From Phycisphaerae bacterium (GTDB lineage Bacteria > Planctomycetota > Phycisphaerae > Sedimentisphaerales > Anaerobacaceae): a DNA stretch of 64,000 nt. The DNA lies in contig JAUXAL010000002.1 of assembly GCA_030619925.1 (NCBI GenBank), positions 1 to 64,000 of the forward strand. Direction: 5' to 3'. A program made the translations under genes and the position numbers. The notes beneath the pieces are model-generated. The model was given only the letters and a program-made list of their open reading frames with translations, had not been told where the DNA came from and searched no databases. Positions 26,602-36,494 of this stretch are shown here, one piece after another (position 1 is the first letter of the stretch; every line of letters starts with the position of its first letter).

Positions 26602-27538
26602 GCTTTCTTTCTACGCTGGGCGTAGTATCAGCCTTCAGGTCGCCCAGGGCAAATTGGATACCATCGAGATAATGTTGAAGTACCATCGGGTTCCAGAATA
26701 TGTGATGGTTGTGTCCCAGCGAACAGTAGAATACACGTCCCTTGCCAAAACTACGCACCCAACTGATGGGAATGTCCCTGTCGGTAGGCCTTATATCATT
26801 GACGTTCAGGTTGGTTTCATCCTTCATATCGAGACTCAGCAGAACACGGACTTTATCACGAGAAAACGGTGCTCCTATTCGAAAAATCTCATCATTTATC
26901 TTAAAGTCCTTGCCATTAAATGCCGCGGTAAGCGGGTGCTCCGAGTCATCGATCTTGACTGCCCAGTTCCCTCTTTTGCCCCACGGATGACGATCAAATA
27001 TTCCGCCCATCATTTCCGCCGCTTCCGGCCAGGTATGAAAATTGATTGTGGCGCCATGGATACCAGCCAGACCCTTGCCGTCCTTTACAAAATCGATCAG
27101 ACCCTTGCGAAGTGCAGAGTCCTCAAACGCAAGTTCGCTGCAACTATTGAAAAATATAGCATCAAAATTCTCAAGGTTTTCGGGTTTGAACATGGACATG
27201 TCTTCGCTTTGTACGATTTCGAAAGCTCCGGTCTTTTTCCCCATGATTTCAAGGGCTTTGGTTGCATAGGGGATCGAACTGTGTACGAATCCCTTGCATA
27301 GGGTGAAGACCAGTAGTTTCCGCGGCTGAGTGGGTTTGGCAGTCGCTTTTGTTGGTACTGCATCTTCTATCTTTTGCAGTTCTTCCGGCAAAATGACTTG
27401 GCCCTTCATGGCACGCCCCCCGAGCCCTGCCTGAGAGCCTTTTAATTCCTTTCCTTCCTGCGATATGACCTGGGAAGCATTTGCAAACAGACAAAGACAG
27501 CAGATAGCAATCTTGATGAATCTTGACCTTTGATACAT
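26579..27538 (-). CDS. ThuA-domain protein, secreted; 3' end frameshifted
   Basis: A protein of 319 residues with a signal peptide (IAICCLCLFANASQVIS). The ThuA domain spans residues of about 72-300, with LLVFTLCKGFVHSSIPYATK, the FDAIFFNSCSEL block, GIHGATINFHTWPEAAEMMG and GRVFYCSLGHNHHIFWNP. ThuA-like proteins have a glutamine-amidotransferase-like fold and occur widely in carbohydrate loci; ThuA and ThuB take part in trehalose/disaccharide use in rhizobia, but the role in planctomycetes is unknown. The ThuA domain itself is intact; the linked HEAT tail is out of frame. A Gfo/Idh/MocA oxidoreductase, often paired with ThuA, lies 81 bp upstream. Confidence 0.85.
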   Translation of the reverse strand: MYQRSRFIKIAICCLCLFANASQVISQEGKELKGSQAGLGGRAMKGQVILPEELQKIEDAVPTKATAKPTQPRKLLVFTLCKGFVHSSIPYATKALEIMGKKTGAFEIVQSEDMSMFKPENLENFDAIFFNSCSELAFEDSALRKGLIDFVKDGKGLAGIHGATINFHTWPEAAEMMGGIFDRHPWGKRGNWAVKIDDSEHPLTAAFNGKDFKINDEIFRIGAPFSRDKVRVLLSLDMKDETNLNVNDIRPTDRDIPISWVRSFGKGRVFYCSLGHNHHIFWNPMVLQHYLDGIQFALGDLKADTTPSVERKLGRNCCL

Positions 27539-27619
27539 TTTTTCTCTCCTTTTTCTACAAGTGCTATTTTAGAATCGATGGGAATTCTGTTCACTATCGA
27601 CAACATGCTCATCCACGAT

Positions 27620-28981
27620 TTACAAGTGCCAGGGGCTGCGCATAGGGCACGACAGCAAACGGTTAGCATCGGGATCGTTAACAAATAGTTCCTGCTTTGG
27701 GTCCCATTTCAGCGGCCGCTCAAGCTGGTATGCTATATTGCCTAAATGACCAATAGTTACTGAACGGCACCCGATCTCCACGTCGCAAATCGGCTTGGAG
27801 CGGGTAAGGATACAGCTAAGCCAATCAGTGTAATGGTTTTTGCTTTCATACAAGTGTATCTCATTAGGACCGATTTGATTGTTGATGAGATTTTCGGGCC
27901 AGGTGTGTAAATATCTGCGAGTTACTTCAACACGACCTTTCGTCCCTATGAATAAAATCCCGGAAAACCTGGACGATATGGTTTCATCGGACTCTATGCG
28001 GGCCATGATAATACCGTTTGCATACTTGTAGGTAAGTTGTTTGTAGTCTTTACCGTCAGGAGGGATGATTTCGACCGGACCTGTGTCGTCCATGCCCAGA
28101 CCCCACTGGGCGATATCGAAGTGGTGCGCCCCCCAATTAGTCAAACCACCGCCTGAATATTCTCGATAATACCGCCAATCTGTACCAGCAGGTCTCCCAG
28201 TAATAGGCGAAGCAAGTCCTGCATTGTACGGCCTCCATGGCGCCGGACCGAGCCAAAGATCCCAATCAAGATAATGAGGCACTGGTTCTCCCGGCAAGCT
28301 ACATTCTATTGGGGGATCGGAAATACCAATCTTAACTGTTTGTACCTCGCCGATGTAACCGTTGCGGACCAGCTCGCAGGCAAAGCGGAAATTCCGACTA
28401 GAACGCTGCTGGCTGCCCGTCTGGAAGACCCGTCCATAACGCCTGACAGCATTAACCATGGCCCTGGCCTCGGCGATAGAATAAGATAAGGGCTTCTCGC
28501 AGTAAATATCCTTACCAGCCTGAGCTGCCTGAATAACAGGAATGGCATGCCAGTGCTCGGGCGTGGCTATGACTACCGCATCAATGTCATCCCTGACAAG
28601 CAGGTCACGAAAATCGTTGTAATCCATACAGCCTTTGAACGTGCCTTTGGTTTGCTGGTTAGCATAGTGTTCTTCCACTCTGTCCTGGGCTCTTTTCCTT
28701 TTTAGGGCATCAACGTCACAAACAGCAACGACCTGTACACTCGAACCCCCTTTAGCTTCGGACTCTGTGTCAGAGGCGCTAAGAAATCCTCGCAGAAGGT
28801 TCCTATAACCATGACCGCCTGTACCAATAAAACCCAGTGTAATTCGATTGCTCGGCGCGATAGCGCCGTCTTCACCTAGGGCTGATGCAGGAACAATATA
28901 GGGAAAACTGATTGATCCCAAGGCTGCAACGGTTGTTCTTTTCAAGAACTGACGTCGATTCACGTCTTTGTTCTGACACAT
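27620..28981 (-). CDS. Gfo/Idh/MocA-family oxidoreductase with Tat-like leader
   Basis: A protein of 453 residues; AAGGAGG stands 7 nt before ATG 28981. The leader NRRQFLKRTTVAALGSISFP suggests Tat export. The Rossmann motif GFIGTGGHG is at about residues 50-58 and the signature EKP at YCEKPLSYSIAEARAMV. The C-terminal substrate domain has GGGLTNWGAHHFDIAQWGLG, as in the planctomycete secreted subgroup. These enzymes use NAD(P) to oxidise or epimerise sugars, or act in redox-neutral glycoside cleavage (GH109-like). The substrate is unknown. It lies between the ThuA gene and a sulfatase on the same strand. Confidence 0.92.
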   Translation of the reverse strand: MCQNKDVNRRQFLKRTTVAALGSISFPYIVPASALGEDGAIAPSNRITLGFIGTGGHGYRNLLRGFLSASDTESEAKGGSSVQVVAVCDVDALKRKRAQDRVEEHYANQQTKGTFKGCMDYNDFRDLLVRDDIDAVVIATPEHWHAIPVIQAAQAGKDIYCEKPLSYSIAEARAMVNAVRRYGRVFQTGSQQRSSRNFRFACELVRNGYIGEVQTVKIGISDPPIECSLPGEPVPHYLDWDLWLGPAPWRPYNAGLASPITGRPAGTDWRYYREYSGGGLTNWGAHHFDIAQWGLGMDDTGPVEIIPPDGKDYKQLTYKYANGIIMARIESDETISSRFSGILFIGTKGRVEVTRRYLHTWPENLINNQIGPNEIHLYESKNHYTDWLSCILTRSKPICDVEIGCRSVTIGHLGNIAYQLERPLKWDPKQELFVNDPDANRLLSCPMRSPWHL

Positions 28982-29041
28982 TAATAAACCTCCTTAAAAT
29001 TTTTGTTTCCACTGGATTTCCGCTCTCTCTCGTCTGTCGTA

Positions 29042-30469
29042 TCACCCATTCTTCGGTACGACAAAGAAATCGTTGGTTCCCTTGCACCAAGCGGCAAGAC
29101 GCCTTCGGTGACCCTCTAGAATCGCTTTGTGTTTAGGGCTCTCAACCAGGTTCACCATTTCACCGGGGTCTCGCTCCATGTCAGTGAGCTGCTCGCGTAG
29201 GTTCCCTTCGGAATAGACTACGTATTTATATCGGGCTGTGCGCAGCATCCGCCCATAGACTCCGTCGCCTTGCCCGAACTGGTGACCGAATTCTGTTTCT
29301 GTCACAACAAAATCCCGCCAGGCTTTCGGCTTTCGGCCCTCGGCAAGCGCCCGAACGCTTGCGCCGCAAAGAGCATCTGGTGGTTTAATCCCAGCATAAT
29401 CGCACATGGTTGGGATCAAGTCCAATCCGGTCGAAACCAGGTGGCCCCTGTTCACATAGCCCGGCCTGGTCACGCCCTTAAAACTGACAATGAATGGAAC
29501 GCGAGTCGTTTCCTCGTAAAGCACCATCTTCTGGTTCCAGCGGTGGGCGCCCATGCCATCCCCATGATCGCTGGCGAAAATGATCAGCGTGTTATCCTCC
29601 TGGCCGGATTTGCGCAGCGCGTCCAGAACGATTCCAATCTGCTCATCGACTTTTTCGACAAGCCGGTAGTATGCCCATCGATACTGGCGCCACGTGTCCC
29701 CATTCCATTCAGAAGCTATCGAATACCATCTAGGGGCCAACTTTTGCATGGCTCGTATAATGTTCGGTTCACGGGGTGGAATCTCGAAATTATTGGGCAG
29801 TGGTGGACATTGGCCAGCAGGAGGAGCCTCGGGAATCGGGCCGTTCCTAAGATTTCGACCTCCCACACTGGCACTGGGCCATCCACAGATATCGTGAGGG
29901 TTCACGAACGATGCAACAAGAAGAAACGGATTGTCCCGTTTACGGCTGATAAAATCGGCACAGGCGGGCGGGATACGATTATCAAGTTTAGTGAGTTGAA
30001 CAGTTGTGAACCCGTGCAAGTCTACCTGGTCTGTGGGATTTGGAATATGCCATTTCCCGACGTAGCCACAATCATATCCAGCCCTGAACAGAATCGTGCC
30101 CATCATCGGAAGACGTACAGAGTCCCGTTTCCCACGGACATTGTAGGTAATGCCCGTCTCATGAGGCATTCTTCCGGTCATCATAACTGTCCGGGATGGG
30201 ACGCACAAGGGGTCCGCACAGTAAGCCTTTTCAAACAGGACGCCGTTTTCGGCAATGCTGTCCATAGCGGGCGTTTTAAGGTACTTGTTGCCAGCACAGC
30301 TCATGGCTCCGGCAAACTGCTGGTCAGTCATAATGTATAAAATATTGGGTCTGTTTGCCTGAGAAGTAACATTGCCCTTGGCATAAGCGTGCTGACCTTT
30401 CCACGCGAGTGCTACTCCTGAACTCGCTATAGTTGTGCCAAAAGTTTTCAGAAATTCTCTTCGATTCAT
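29042..30469 (-). CDS. Sulfatase, exported
   Basis: A protein of 475 residues from ATG 30469, where NRREFLKTFGTTIASSGVAL gives a Tat-like leader; the upstream frame to 30523 adds an unlikely extension. The metal-site block is NILYIMTDQQFAG and the formylglycine motif C89-x-P-x-R93 (CVPSR, followed by TVMMTGR). FASDHGDGMGAHRWNQK is the second metal-site block. The variant TDQQ in place of DDQG is usual for choline-sulfatase-like and some N-sulfoglucosamine-sulfatase-like members. It begins the minus-strand block that includes the oxidoreductase, ThuA and the esterases. Confidence 0.94.
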   Translation of the reverse strand: MNRREFLKTFGTTIASSGVALAWKGQHAYAKGNVTSQANRPNILYIMTDQQFAGAMSCAGNKYLKTPAMDSIAENGVLFEKAYCADPLCVPSRTVMMTGRMPHETGITYNVRGKRDSVRLPMMGTILFRAGYDCGYVGKWHIPNPTDQVDLHGFTTVQLTKLDNRIPPACADFISRKRDNPFLLVASFVNPHDICGWPSASVGGRNLRNGPIPEAPPAGQCPPLPNNFEIPPREPNIIRAMQKLAPRWYSIASEWNGDTWRQYRWAYYRLVEKVDEQIGIVLDALRKSGQEDNTLIIFASDHGDGMGAHRWNQKMVLYEETTRVPFIVSFKGVTRPGYVNRGHLVSTGLDLIPTMCDYAGIKPPDALCGASVRALAEGRKPKAWRDFVVTETEFGHQFGQGDGVYGRMLRTARYKYVVYSEGNLREQLTDMERDPGEMVNLVESPKHKAILEGHRRRLAAWCKGTNDFFVVPKNG

Positions 30470-30512
30470 AATGCAATGACTCCAATAAAAGAAGTTCAAA
30501 AACACGTGTCCA

Positions 30513-30797
30513 CTAAGACACACGAAGCTTGTTCTCCGCTATCCTGGACAACCATCGCAGAAAGTCTCCCTCGTTCCTATAGGTGAAGTCCTTCAAGCCC
30601 CCCAAGGCCAGAATAAGAGCATCCTGGACTACATCAACGGAATCGAGCTTGGGCCGGAGCTTCTGATCTAAACGGAGGCGAATAATCCGGCGTACCCGTT
30701 CGCCGTAGACGCTGCAGAGCTGATTCAGAGCGGACTCGTTCCCCTCCTTGGCCAGAGCGACCAGATGTTGGGTTTTATGGTTTTCGATAGGTTTCAA
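30513..30797 (-). pseudogene. ECF sigma-70 factor fragment (region 2 only)
   Basis: A 94-codon frame: LVALAKEGNESALNQLCSVY, VRRIIRLRLDQKLRPKLDSV, DVVQDALILALGGLKDF and FLRWLSRIAENKLRVS. This is sigma region 2 of the planctomycete ECF type, which normally continues for about 90 more residues with region 4. Here it stops right after the LRWLxxIAxNxLR helix, so promoter -35 recognition is missing. The cut lies 43 bp ahead of the sulfatase start. It is probably non-functional. Confidence 0.75.
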
Positions 30798-30939
30798 CTT
30801 TCGCTAACCTCAAGAACCCACAGAAATAACATGAATTCTACCAATTTTCGAAAAAACTTTCAATCGAATCGTGACGCTGCTCTTTTTTTCCCGTTGATAA
30901 GAGTAGGGCTGGCTTGCCCGCCAGACGGATGGGCACGGC

Positions 30940-31133
30940 CATTGAATCCTATGACAAATTTTCACTTTTTTATAAAGCACTGCCGTTAAGGTACTTACGA
31001 GGAGGCTGTTTTTGTTGAATTGGTAGATAAGGGGTTTTCGGGTTGTATATTGGTTGTAGTCGTCAACGCCCGAAAATGGGGCTGTTTTGGGGGCATCTGT
31101 GCGCTCTGGTTGGCTGGTGGGATCGGCCCAAGA
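30940..31133 (+). repeat. Dispersed 210-bp repeat, copy 4
   Basis: Runs from CATTGAATCCTATGAC to GGGATCGGCCC with all internal blocks, including GGTAGATAAGGGGTTTTCGG and AAAATGGGGCTGTTTTGGGG. It lies between the sigma-factor remnant and the plus-strand dipeptidase gene. Confidence 0.87.
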
Positions 31134-31271
31134 GTTGTTGATAGATCTGCCGACCGGAGCCTCGCCTTGACATCTGCGAAGCTATTGCTAACATCGTGGA
31201 GTAAGTTAGCCAGCTTAGGACAGCCTCGCAGTGATGAGGCTTACCCCTTGAGGTCCTAAAGGAGCACAGTT

Positions 31272-32990
31272 ATGAATGTTATCAATATCAATAACAGATC
31301 CAGGAGATTCATCGTCCTGATTGGGCTTATAGGATCGCTTGCCTGGACGCCCCGGGAGGGCTTCGCATGCTCGACCATTCTGGTCGGCAAAAAGGCGACG
31401 TCCGATGGTTCGGTTCTGATGAGCAGCTCGTGTGACGGCGACATCATGGGTTTGATTTATGTCATGCCTGCGCAGAAGTACCCTCAAGGCACCAAGCTCC
31501 CCATGTATTGGAATCTCCCCAGACCCAAGACGCATCAGGAGTACCTATCCAATCTGCGCAAGGGCTATGATCTTGTGGGCTATCTGCCGGTAAAGGAGAC
31601 CTATCGCAGCATCATTCTGGCTGGTAATGTCGAGAATATGACCACAGGCGGCATGAACGAACACGGCCTCAGCATTGCTATAGAATTTTTGCCCATGCGC
31701 TCCGGCCTGGCGTGTACGCGCGGTGTCGTCGGCCCCAACAGCAACCACTGGACGACCTCGTTGATAGCCAACGGTCTGATGCGGGCCCGAACCGCACGTG
31801 AGGCCATTAGAACAATCGGCGCCATGATAGAGCAATACGGCTTTCAGTACTACCGCGCTCCCCACGCCGGGGTGGCCCTGCCGATAGCAGACGACAAAGA
31901 AGCCTGGCTCATGGAGATCTTTGGTCCGGGTGAGGAATGGACGGCAGACAGCGGTAAACCGGGTGGCCTCTGGTGTGCCCAGCGCATACCAGACGGGGAG
32001 ATTGGCTGCAGTGCCAATCGCAGTCGTATCGGCAAGGTCGACCTGGAAAATCGCGACATGTTCATGACGTCCCCCAACATCCACTCCTTGGCAGAAGAAC
32101 TCGGAATCTGGAAAAGGGGTGATCCCTTCGTATGGCACGACGTGTACGGCGATCCGGGCAGCACCTATAACTCCTTGCGTGAATGGCGGGCTTTGAGTCT
32201 GGCTGCCCCGTCACTGGGGCTACAAGCCACTGGCGATCCCACGGTGGATCGCTACCCATTTTCCGTAAAACCGGATCAGCCACTCACCGTCCAGAGACTC
32301 CTGGCCGTTATGCGAGACGGCTATGAGGGAACCGAGTTCGATCTTACGGAGCACCCAGCGTTTAATCCCCAGGGCAAAAAGAGCCCTTTGGCACGTCCCT
32401 GGGGACCAACGGAACTATTTGACCTGTTGGACATCAAGCCAAAGCGTGCCCTTTGTACTCCTACCAGTGGATACGTCTTTGTCGCACAGCTCAGAGATTG
32501 GCTGCCGGACACGGTTGGGAACTGCCTGTGGTTCGCCTACGGACCGGCCTACACGAGCTGCTTTGTCCCCATCTATGCCGGAGTGACCGATCTGCCGGAT
32601 GCGTGGGACCAGGCCCCGGACTATACCCGGATAAGCCAGAACCAGATGCAGTGGAACTTCCGGTTGGTGTTCAGTCTGGCTAACAACCTGAGATATCAAG
32701 ACGCGGTGCAGGATATTCAACGCGTTTTTAGACCTGCAGAAGCAGCATTTTTCAAGATCCAGACGCGCGTGGAAAAGACAGCCGCCGAGGTTCTCAGGAA
32801 AGAGGGTGTCGGGGGTGTCGAACGTTTCTTAAACGCCTATGCGGAGCATTGCCTGACACAGGTGGGATATGCCTATCATGAACTGGTCGACTATCTGATG
32901 TTTCGGTATTTACTGGACGATTCAGAGGTGGCACCGCCAAAACTACCTGCCATCAGTGCACCTATGATCCCCGCGGTGCCAGATAATTGA
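31272..32990 (+). CDS. Secreted C69-family dipeptidase
   Basis: A protein of 572 residues; ribosome site AAGGAG just before ATG 31272. A signal-like segment (FIVLIGLIGSLAWTPREGFA) precedes C33 in ACSTILVGKKATSDGSVLM. In this N-terminal-nucleophile family the cysteine becomes the new N-terminus and catalytic nucleophile after processing. NVENMTTGGMNEHGLSIAIE, TAREAIRTIGAMIEQYG and GVALPIADDKEAWLMEIFG are conserved family blocks. It cleaves dipeptides, probably in the periplasm. It opens a plus-strand group with an oxidoreductase 57 bp downstream and a sulfatase. Confidence 0.92.
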   Translation: MNVININNRSRRFIVLIGLIGSLAWTPREGFACSTILVGKKATSDGSVLMSSSCDGDIMGLIYVMPAQKYPQGTKLPMYWNLPRPKTHQEYLSNLRKGYDLVGYLPVKETYRSIILAGNVENMTTGGMNEHGLSIAIEFLPMRSGLACTRGVVGPNSNHWTTSLIANGLMRARTAREAIRTIGAMIEQYGFQYYRAPHAGVALPIADDKEAWLMEIFGPGEEWTADSGKPGGLWCAQRIPDGEIGCSANRSRIGKVDLENRDMFMTSPNIHSLAEELGIWKRGDPFVWHDVYGDPGSTYNSLREWRALSLAAPSLGLQATGDPTVDRYPFSVKPDQPLTVQRLLAVMRDGYEGTEFDLTEHPAFNPQGKKSPLARPWGPTELFDLLDIKPKRALCTPTSGYVFVAQLRDWLPDTVGNCLWFAYGPAYTSCFVPIYAGVTDLPDAWDQAPDYTRISQNQMQWNFRLVFSLANNLRYQDAVQDIQRVFRPAEAAFFKIQTRVEKTAAEVLRKEGVGGVERFLNAYAEHCLTQVGYAYHELVDYLMFRYLLDDSEVAPPKLPAISAPMIPAVPDN

Positions 32991-33047
32991 ATGGCTCGAG
33001 GCTATGTCGGAAAACTCGCAACCGGCTTTTAATAAGGAGTTCAAGTG

Positions 33048-34454
33048 ATGCGTAAAGAACGAAATCTTAGCCGTCGGCAGTTCATCGCTAAATCGACGAC
33101 ACTGGCCGCGGCCAGCATTGTTCCGAGACACGTCCTGGGCGGACCCGGGCACATATCACCGAGTGACCAATTGAATGTCGCGGTTATTGGTACGGGGGGC
33201 CAGGGAATCACCAATATCAAGAAGCTACTGACACACAGTGATGTGAAGATCACGGCGATCTGTGATGTGGCCCGGTTTTGGGACAACAGCGATCTCTATT
33301 ACCGGCACAACGGCGGTCGCGGGCCCGCGATGAAGGCAATCGAAGAGCACTATCGCCAAGCCGGATCCGAGGGACATCACGGCTGCAAGGTGTATGTCGA
33401 TTTTCGCTTGATGCTGGAGAGATCCGACAAAGACATCGACGCCGTGGTGGTGGCGACACCGAACCATGTGCACGCCGTGGCCAGCATGGCGGCGATCCGC
33501 GCGGGCAAGGGGGTGTACTGCGAGAAGCCTCTGACGTATTCTGTGTACGAGGCTCGCATGATCGCCCAAGCAGCGCGTGAGGCCAAGGTTGCTACGCAAT
33601 TAGGCAATCAGGGCCATTCCTCGGATGATATTCGGCGGGCCGTGGAATGGGTTCGTGACGGAGCCATCGGAAAGATAAGCCGGGTGTACGCATGGGCCGG
33701 CGAGAATCGTATACCGACGTTTACTGAACGTCCCAAGGAGACACCACCGGTGCCGGAGGGTTTGAATTGGGATCTCTGGCTGGGGCCTGCCAAAGAGCGG
33801 CCGTACCATCCCGCATACGCGCCCCTGCTCTGGCACTACTGGTGGGATTTCGGCGGCGGTAAGCTCGGCAATTTCGGATGTCACACGCTGGATACCGCTG
33901 TATGGGCGCTAAATTTGGAGCACCCTACCCTGATTGAGGCCAGTTCAACACAACTCAGCAAGGAGACGACTCCCATAGCCGCCACGTGTCACTACAAGTT
34001 CCCGGCACGCGGCACTCAGCCGCCGGTTGCTCTCTTTTGGTACGACGGCGGGATACGGCCGCCGCGGCCCGATTGCCTGGAGCTCAGACGGAATCTACCC
34101 CGTAACGGTGGGTCACTGCTTGTCGGGGATCAGGGGGCCATTCTGTCGGGCGTATGGAGTGGGTCTCCGCGGATCATCCCCGAGAAAAAGATGCGGGATT
34201 ACGAGCAGCCTCGGGCGACGATTCCTCGCTCCCTGGGCCATCATCGCGATTGGATCGACGCGTGCAAAGGTGGCCCACCGGCCAGCTCGAACTTCGAGTA
34301 TGGCGCTCGCCTGACCGAGATCGTCCTGCTCGGAGTAGTCGCCTTGCGAACCGGCACCACACTCCACTGGGACGGGCCCAACATGAAGGCAACCAATGCA
34401 CCCCAGGTGGAGCCGGTCATCCACGGTCATTTTCGCAAGGGATGGGAGATCTGA
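33048..34454 (+). CDS. Gfo/Idh/MocA-family oxidoreductase with Tat-like leader
   Basis: A protein of 468 residues; AAGGAG at 33034-33039 places the start at ATG 33048 rather than GTG 33045. The leader is LSRRQFIAKSTTLAAASIV. The Rossmann motif VIGTGGQG is at residues of about 46-53; VVATPNHVHAVASMAAIRAG and YCEKPLTYSVYEARMIAQAA carry the EKP signature. The C-terminal domain has WWDFGGGKLGNFGCHTLDTA. It is a second, diverged member of the family seen at 27620-28981, here paired with a C69 peptidase and a sulfatase. The substrate is unknown but is probably a sugar or glycoside. Confidence 0.93.
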   Translation: MRKERNLSRRQFIAKSTTLAAASIVPRHVLGGPGHISPSDQLNVAVIGTGGQGITNIKKLLTHSDVKITAICDVARFWDNSDLYYRHNGGRGPAMKAIEEHYRQAGSEGHHGCKVYVDFRLMLERSDKDIDAVVVATPNHVHAVASMAAIRAGKGVYCEKPLTYSVYEARMIAQAAREAKVATQLGNQGHSSDDIRRAVEWVRDGAIGKISRVYAWAGENRIPTFTERPKETPPVPEGLNWDLWLGPAKERPYHPAYAPLLWHYWWDFGGGKLGNFGCHTLDTAVWALNLEHPTLIEASSTQLSKETTPIAATCHYKFPARGTQPPVALFWYDGGIRPPRPDCLELRRNLPRNGGSLLVGDQGAILSGVWSGSPRIIPEKKMRDYEQPRATIPRSLGHHRDWIDACKGGPPASSNFEYGARLTEIVLLGVVALRTGTTLHWDGPNMKATNAPQVEPVIHGHFRKGWEI

Positions 34455-34757
34455 TCCTATTCCTTTCTATCCGATGCGATGAGAACCGGTCATCGGCCGT
34501 CCAAGGCTACGGCTGCGGGTTCCTCCAACAAACCGCCTCCCGGCTGTCGCGGGTCGGTTTGGGATGTTGGGGCTGGGGTGGTTGTTCCTTCTTTGCCGTC
34601 AGCTTCAGCTACTTCATGGTTGTCTTCCACAAAGCTGTTCATCCGGTTGCTTGTCGCTATGTGAAATACGTGACATCTACGGTGCAAGCATGTAAAATCT
34701 CTCCTAACGCTAATGTCCGGCTGTGCTGTGGGTTCTGTCGGAATCTGGAAAGGATGA
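34455..34757. other. Intergenic stretch between oxidoreductase and sulfatase
   Basis: About 300 bp. Small open frames exist on both strands but none has a ribosome site or a recognisable domain. No clear promoter seen. Confidence 0.4.
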
Positions 34758-36248
34758 ATGGATATGAGCCATTGGTGCACTAAACCGTATGGGATGTCCC
34801 GGCGTAGCTTCCTGAAGGCTGTAAGTGCAGGTCTTACGGCCGCAACATGGCGTGGACTTGCACGAGCCACAGGGGTACGTCCCGTCAGGGCATCAGACAA
34901 GAAACCGAACTTCGTCATTTTCTTTACGGATGATCAGGGTTACAACGATGTTGGCTGTTTTGGTTCACCTTTTATTCGTACACCAAATTTCGACAACATG
35001 GCCAGAGAAGGAATGAAGTTCACAAGCTTCTACGTTCAGCCTGTTTGTGGTCCCTCACGTGCTGCCCTTATGACAGGGTGCTATCCGATACGAGTTGCCG
35101 AACCCAGAAACAAGAAGAATCAGCACACTATTCTACATCCAAGCGAAATCACCATTGCTGAAGTGCTTAAGAATGTCGGATATGCCACGGCTTCGATTGG
35201 CAAATGGCACTTGGCCGGAGGACGTAAGAACAAGTACGAGTCAAGGTTGATGCCAAATGCCCAAGGTTTTGATTATTTCTTTGGGACGCCGTTACACAAT
35301 GGGTACACTCGAACGGTTGACCACAAATCCTTCAAGACTCAGCTAATGCGAAACGGCCGGATTCTGAAGGACGCTTTGGATCAAGACGGCATGGATTCGC
35401 TAACAAAAACCTATACAGAGGAAGCTATCAAATTCATCCGTGATAACAAGAACGGTTCCTTTTTCCTTTATTTAGCACATAACATGCCACATGTGCCATT
35501 GGGAGCTTCCAAAGAATTCCGGGGCAGGTCCAGACGCGGCCTGTATGGAGATGTTATCGAAGAGCTTGACTGGAGTGCTGGGCAGATTCTCGGGACATTA
35601 AAGGATCTGGGTCTGGATGACAATACTCTGATCGTATTCACTTCGGACAACGGTCCTTGGATAGAAGCACATCTCCGCGATTACGGGGGTAGTGCGTCAC
35701 CTCTTCGCGGGTGGAAGATGTCTGCGTGGGAAGGAGGGCTGCGTGTGCCGTGTGTCATGCGTTGGCCCGGCAGAATTCCAGGCAATACGGTCTGTCATGA
35801 AATGGTCACTTCAATGGACTTGTTGCCCACCTGTGCAGAGTTGGCTCGGGCGACGTTGCCGGATGATCGAATTCTCGACGGCAAGAACATATTGTCGTTA
35901 ATGACCGGAGAACCTGGTGCCATGAGTCCCCACGAAGCGTTCTGTTTCTACAACTACCTTCGCTTGAATGCCGTTCGGAGCGGCAAGTGGAAGCTGGTGC
36001 TGCCCCGACCGGCAAATCCTCCGGGGACCGGCTGGTCCGGGCGAATGATAGACGCGGTTGACACGGTACAACTCTACAACTTGGAAACGGATATAGAAGA
36101 ACGATATGATCTGGCGGACCAACATCCAGAGGTCGTGTCTCGGTTGATGAAGATTATAGACGGAGCTCGCGAGAACCTTGGCGACCACGCCGGGATCGGT
36201 AAGGGTGCAAGATTCTTCGACGGTCCCAGGCCCACATCAAGAGGTTAG
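34758..36248 (+). CDS. Sulfatase, exported
   Basis: A protein of 496 residues; GAAAGGA lies just ahead of ATG 34758. The leader SRRSFLKAVSAGLTAATW is Tat-like (the ATG at residue 13 would also keep it). The metal site is NFVIFFTDDQGYNDVGCFG, the formylglycine motif C97-x-P-x-R101 (CGPSR, followed by AALMTGCYP), and the second metal block VFTSDNGPW. Other typical blocks are IGKWHLAGG and LRGWKMSAWEGGLRVPCVMR. This is an arylsulfatase/N-acetylgalactosamine-6-sulfatase-like S1 enzyme. It ends with TAG, showing that amber codons act as normal stops here. Confidence 0.95.
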   Translation: MDMSHWCTKPYGMSRRSFLKAVSAGLTAATWRGLARATGVRPVRASDKKPNFVIFFTDDQGYNDVGCFGSPFIRTPNFDNMAREGMKFTSFYVQPVCGPSRAALMTGCYPIRVAEPRNKKNQHTILHPSEITIAEVLKNVGYATASIGKWHLAGGRKNKYESRLMPNAQGFDYFFGTPLHNGYTRTVDHKSFKTQLMRNGRILKDALDQDGMDSLTKTYTEEAIKFIRDNKNGSFFLYLAHNMPHVPLGASKEFRGRSRRGLYGDVIEELDWSAGQILGTLKDLGLDDNTLIVFTSDNGPWIEAHLRDYGGSASPLRGWKMSAWEGGLRVPCVMRWPGRIPGNTVCHEMVTSMDLLPTCAELARATLPDDRILDGKNILSLMTGEPGAMSPHEAFCFYNYLRLNAVRSGKWKLVLPRPANPPGTGWSGRMIDAVDTVQLYNLETDIEERYDLADQHPEVVSRLMKIIDGARENLGDHAGIGKGARFFDGPRPTSRG

Positions 36249-36259
36249 CACGTAACGTT

Positions 36260-36472
36260 CATTGAATCCGTCGCCAAATTTTGACTTTTTTATAAGGCAC
36301 TGCGATTAAGGCACTTACGAGACGGGTTTTTTTGGAAAATTGGCAGATAACGGGCTTTCGGGTTGTAGACTGGTTGTATTCATAAACTGACGAAAATGGG
36401 GCCATTTTGGGGGCATCTGTGTGGGGCTCAGTGCACTCTGGTTGGCTGGTGGGACTGGTCCAAGAAATTGTG
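36260..36472 (+). repeat. Dispersed 210-bp repeat, copy 5
   Basis: Starts 11 bp past the sulfatase stop with CATTGAATCCGTCGCC and runs to GGGACTGGTCCAAGAAATTG. It contains GGCAGATAACGGGCTTTCGG, AAAATGGGGCCATTTTGGGG and GTTGGCTGGTGGGACTGG. Confidence 0.88.
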
Positions 36473-36494
36473 GAGATGTAGCGGGTTATGAGAA

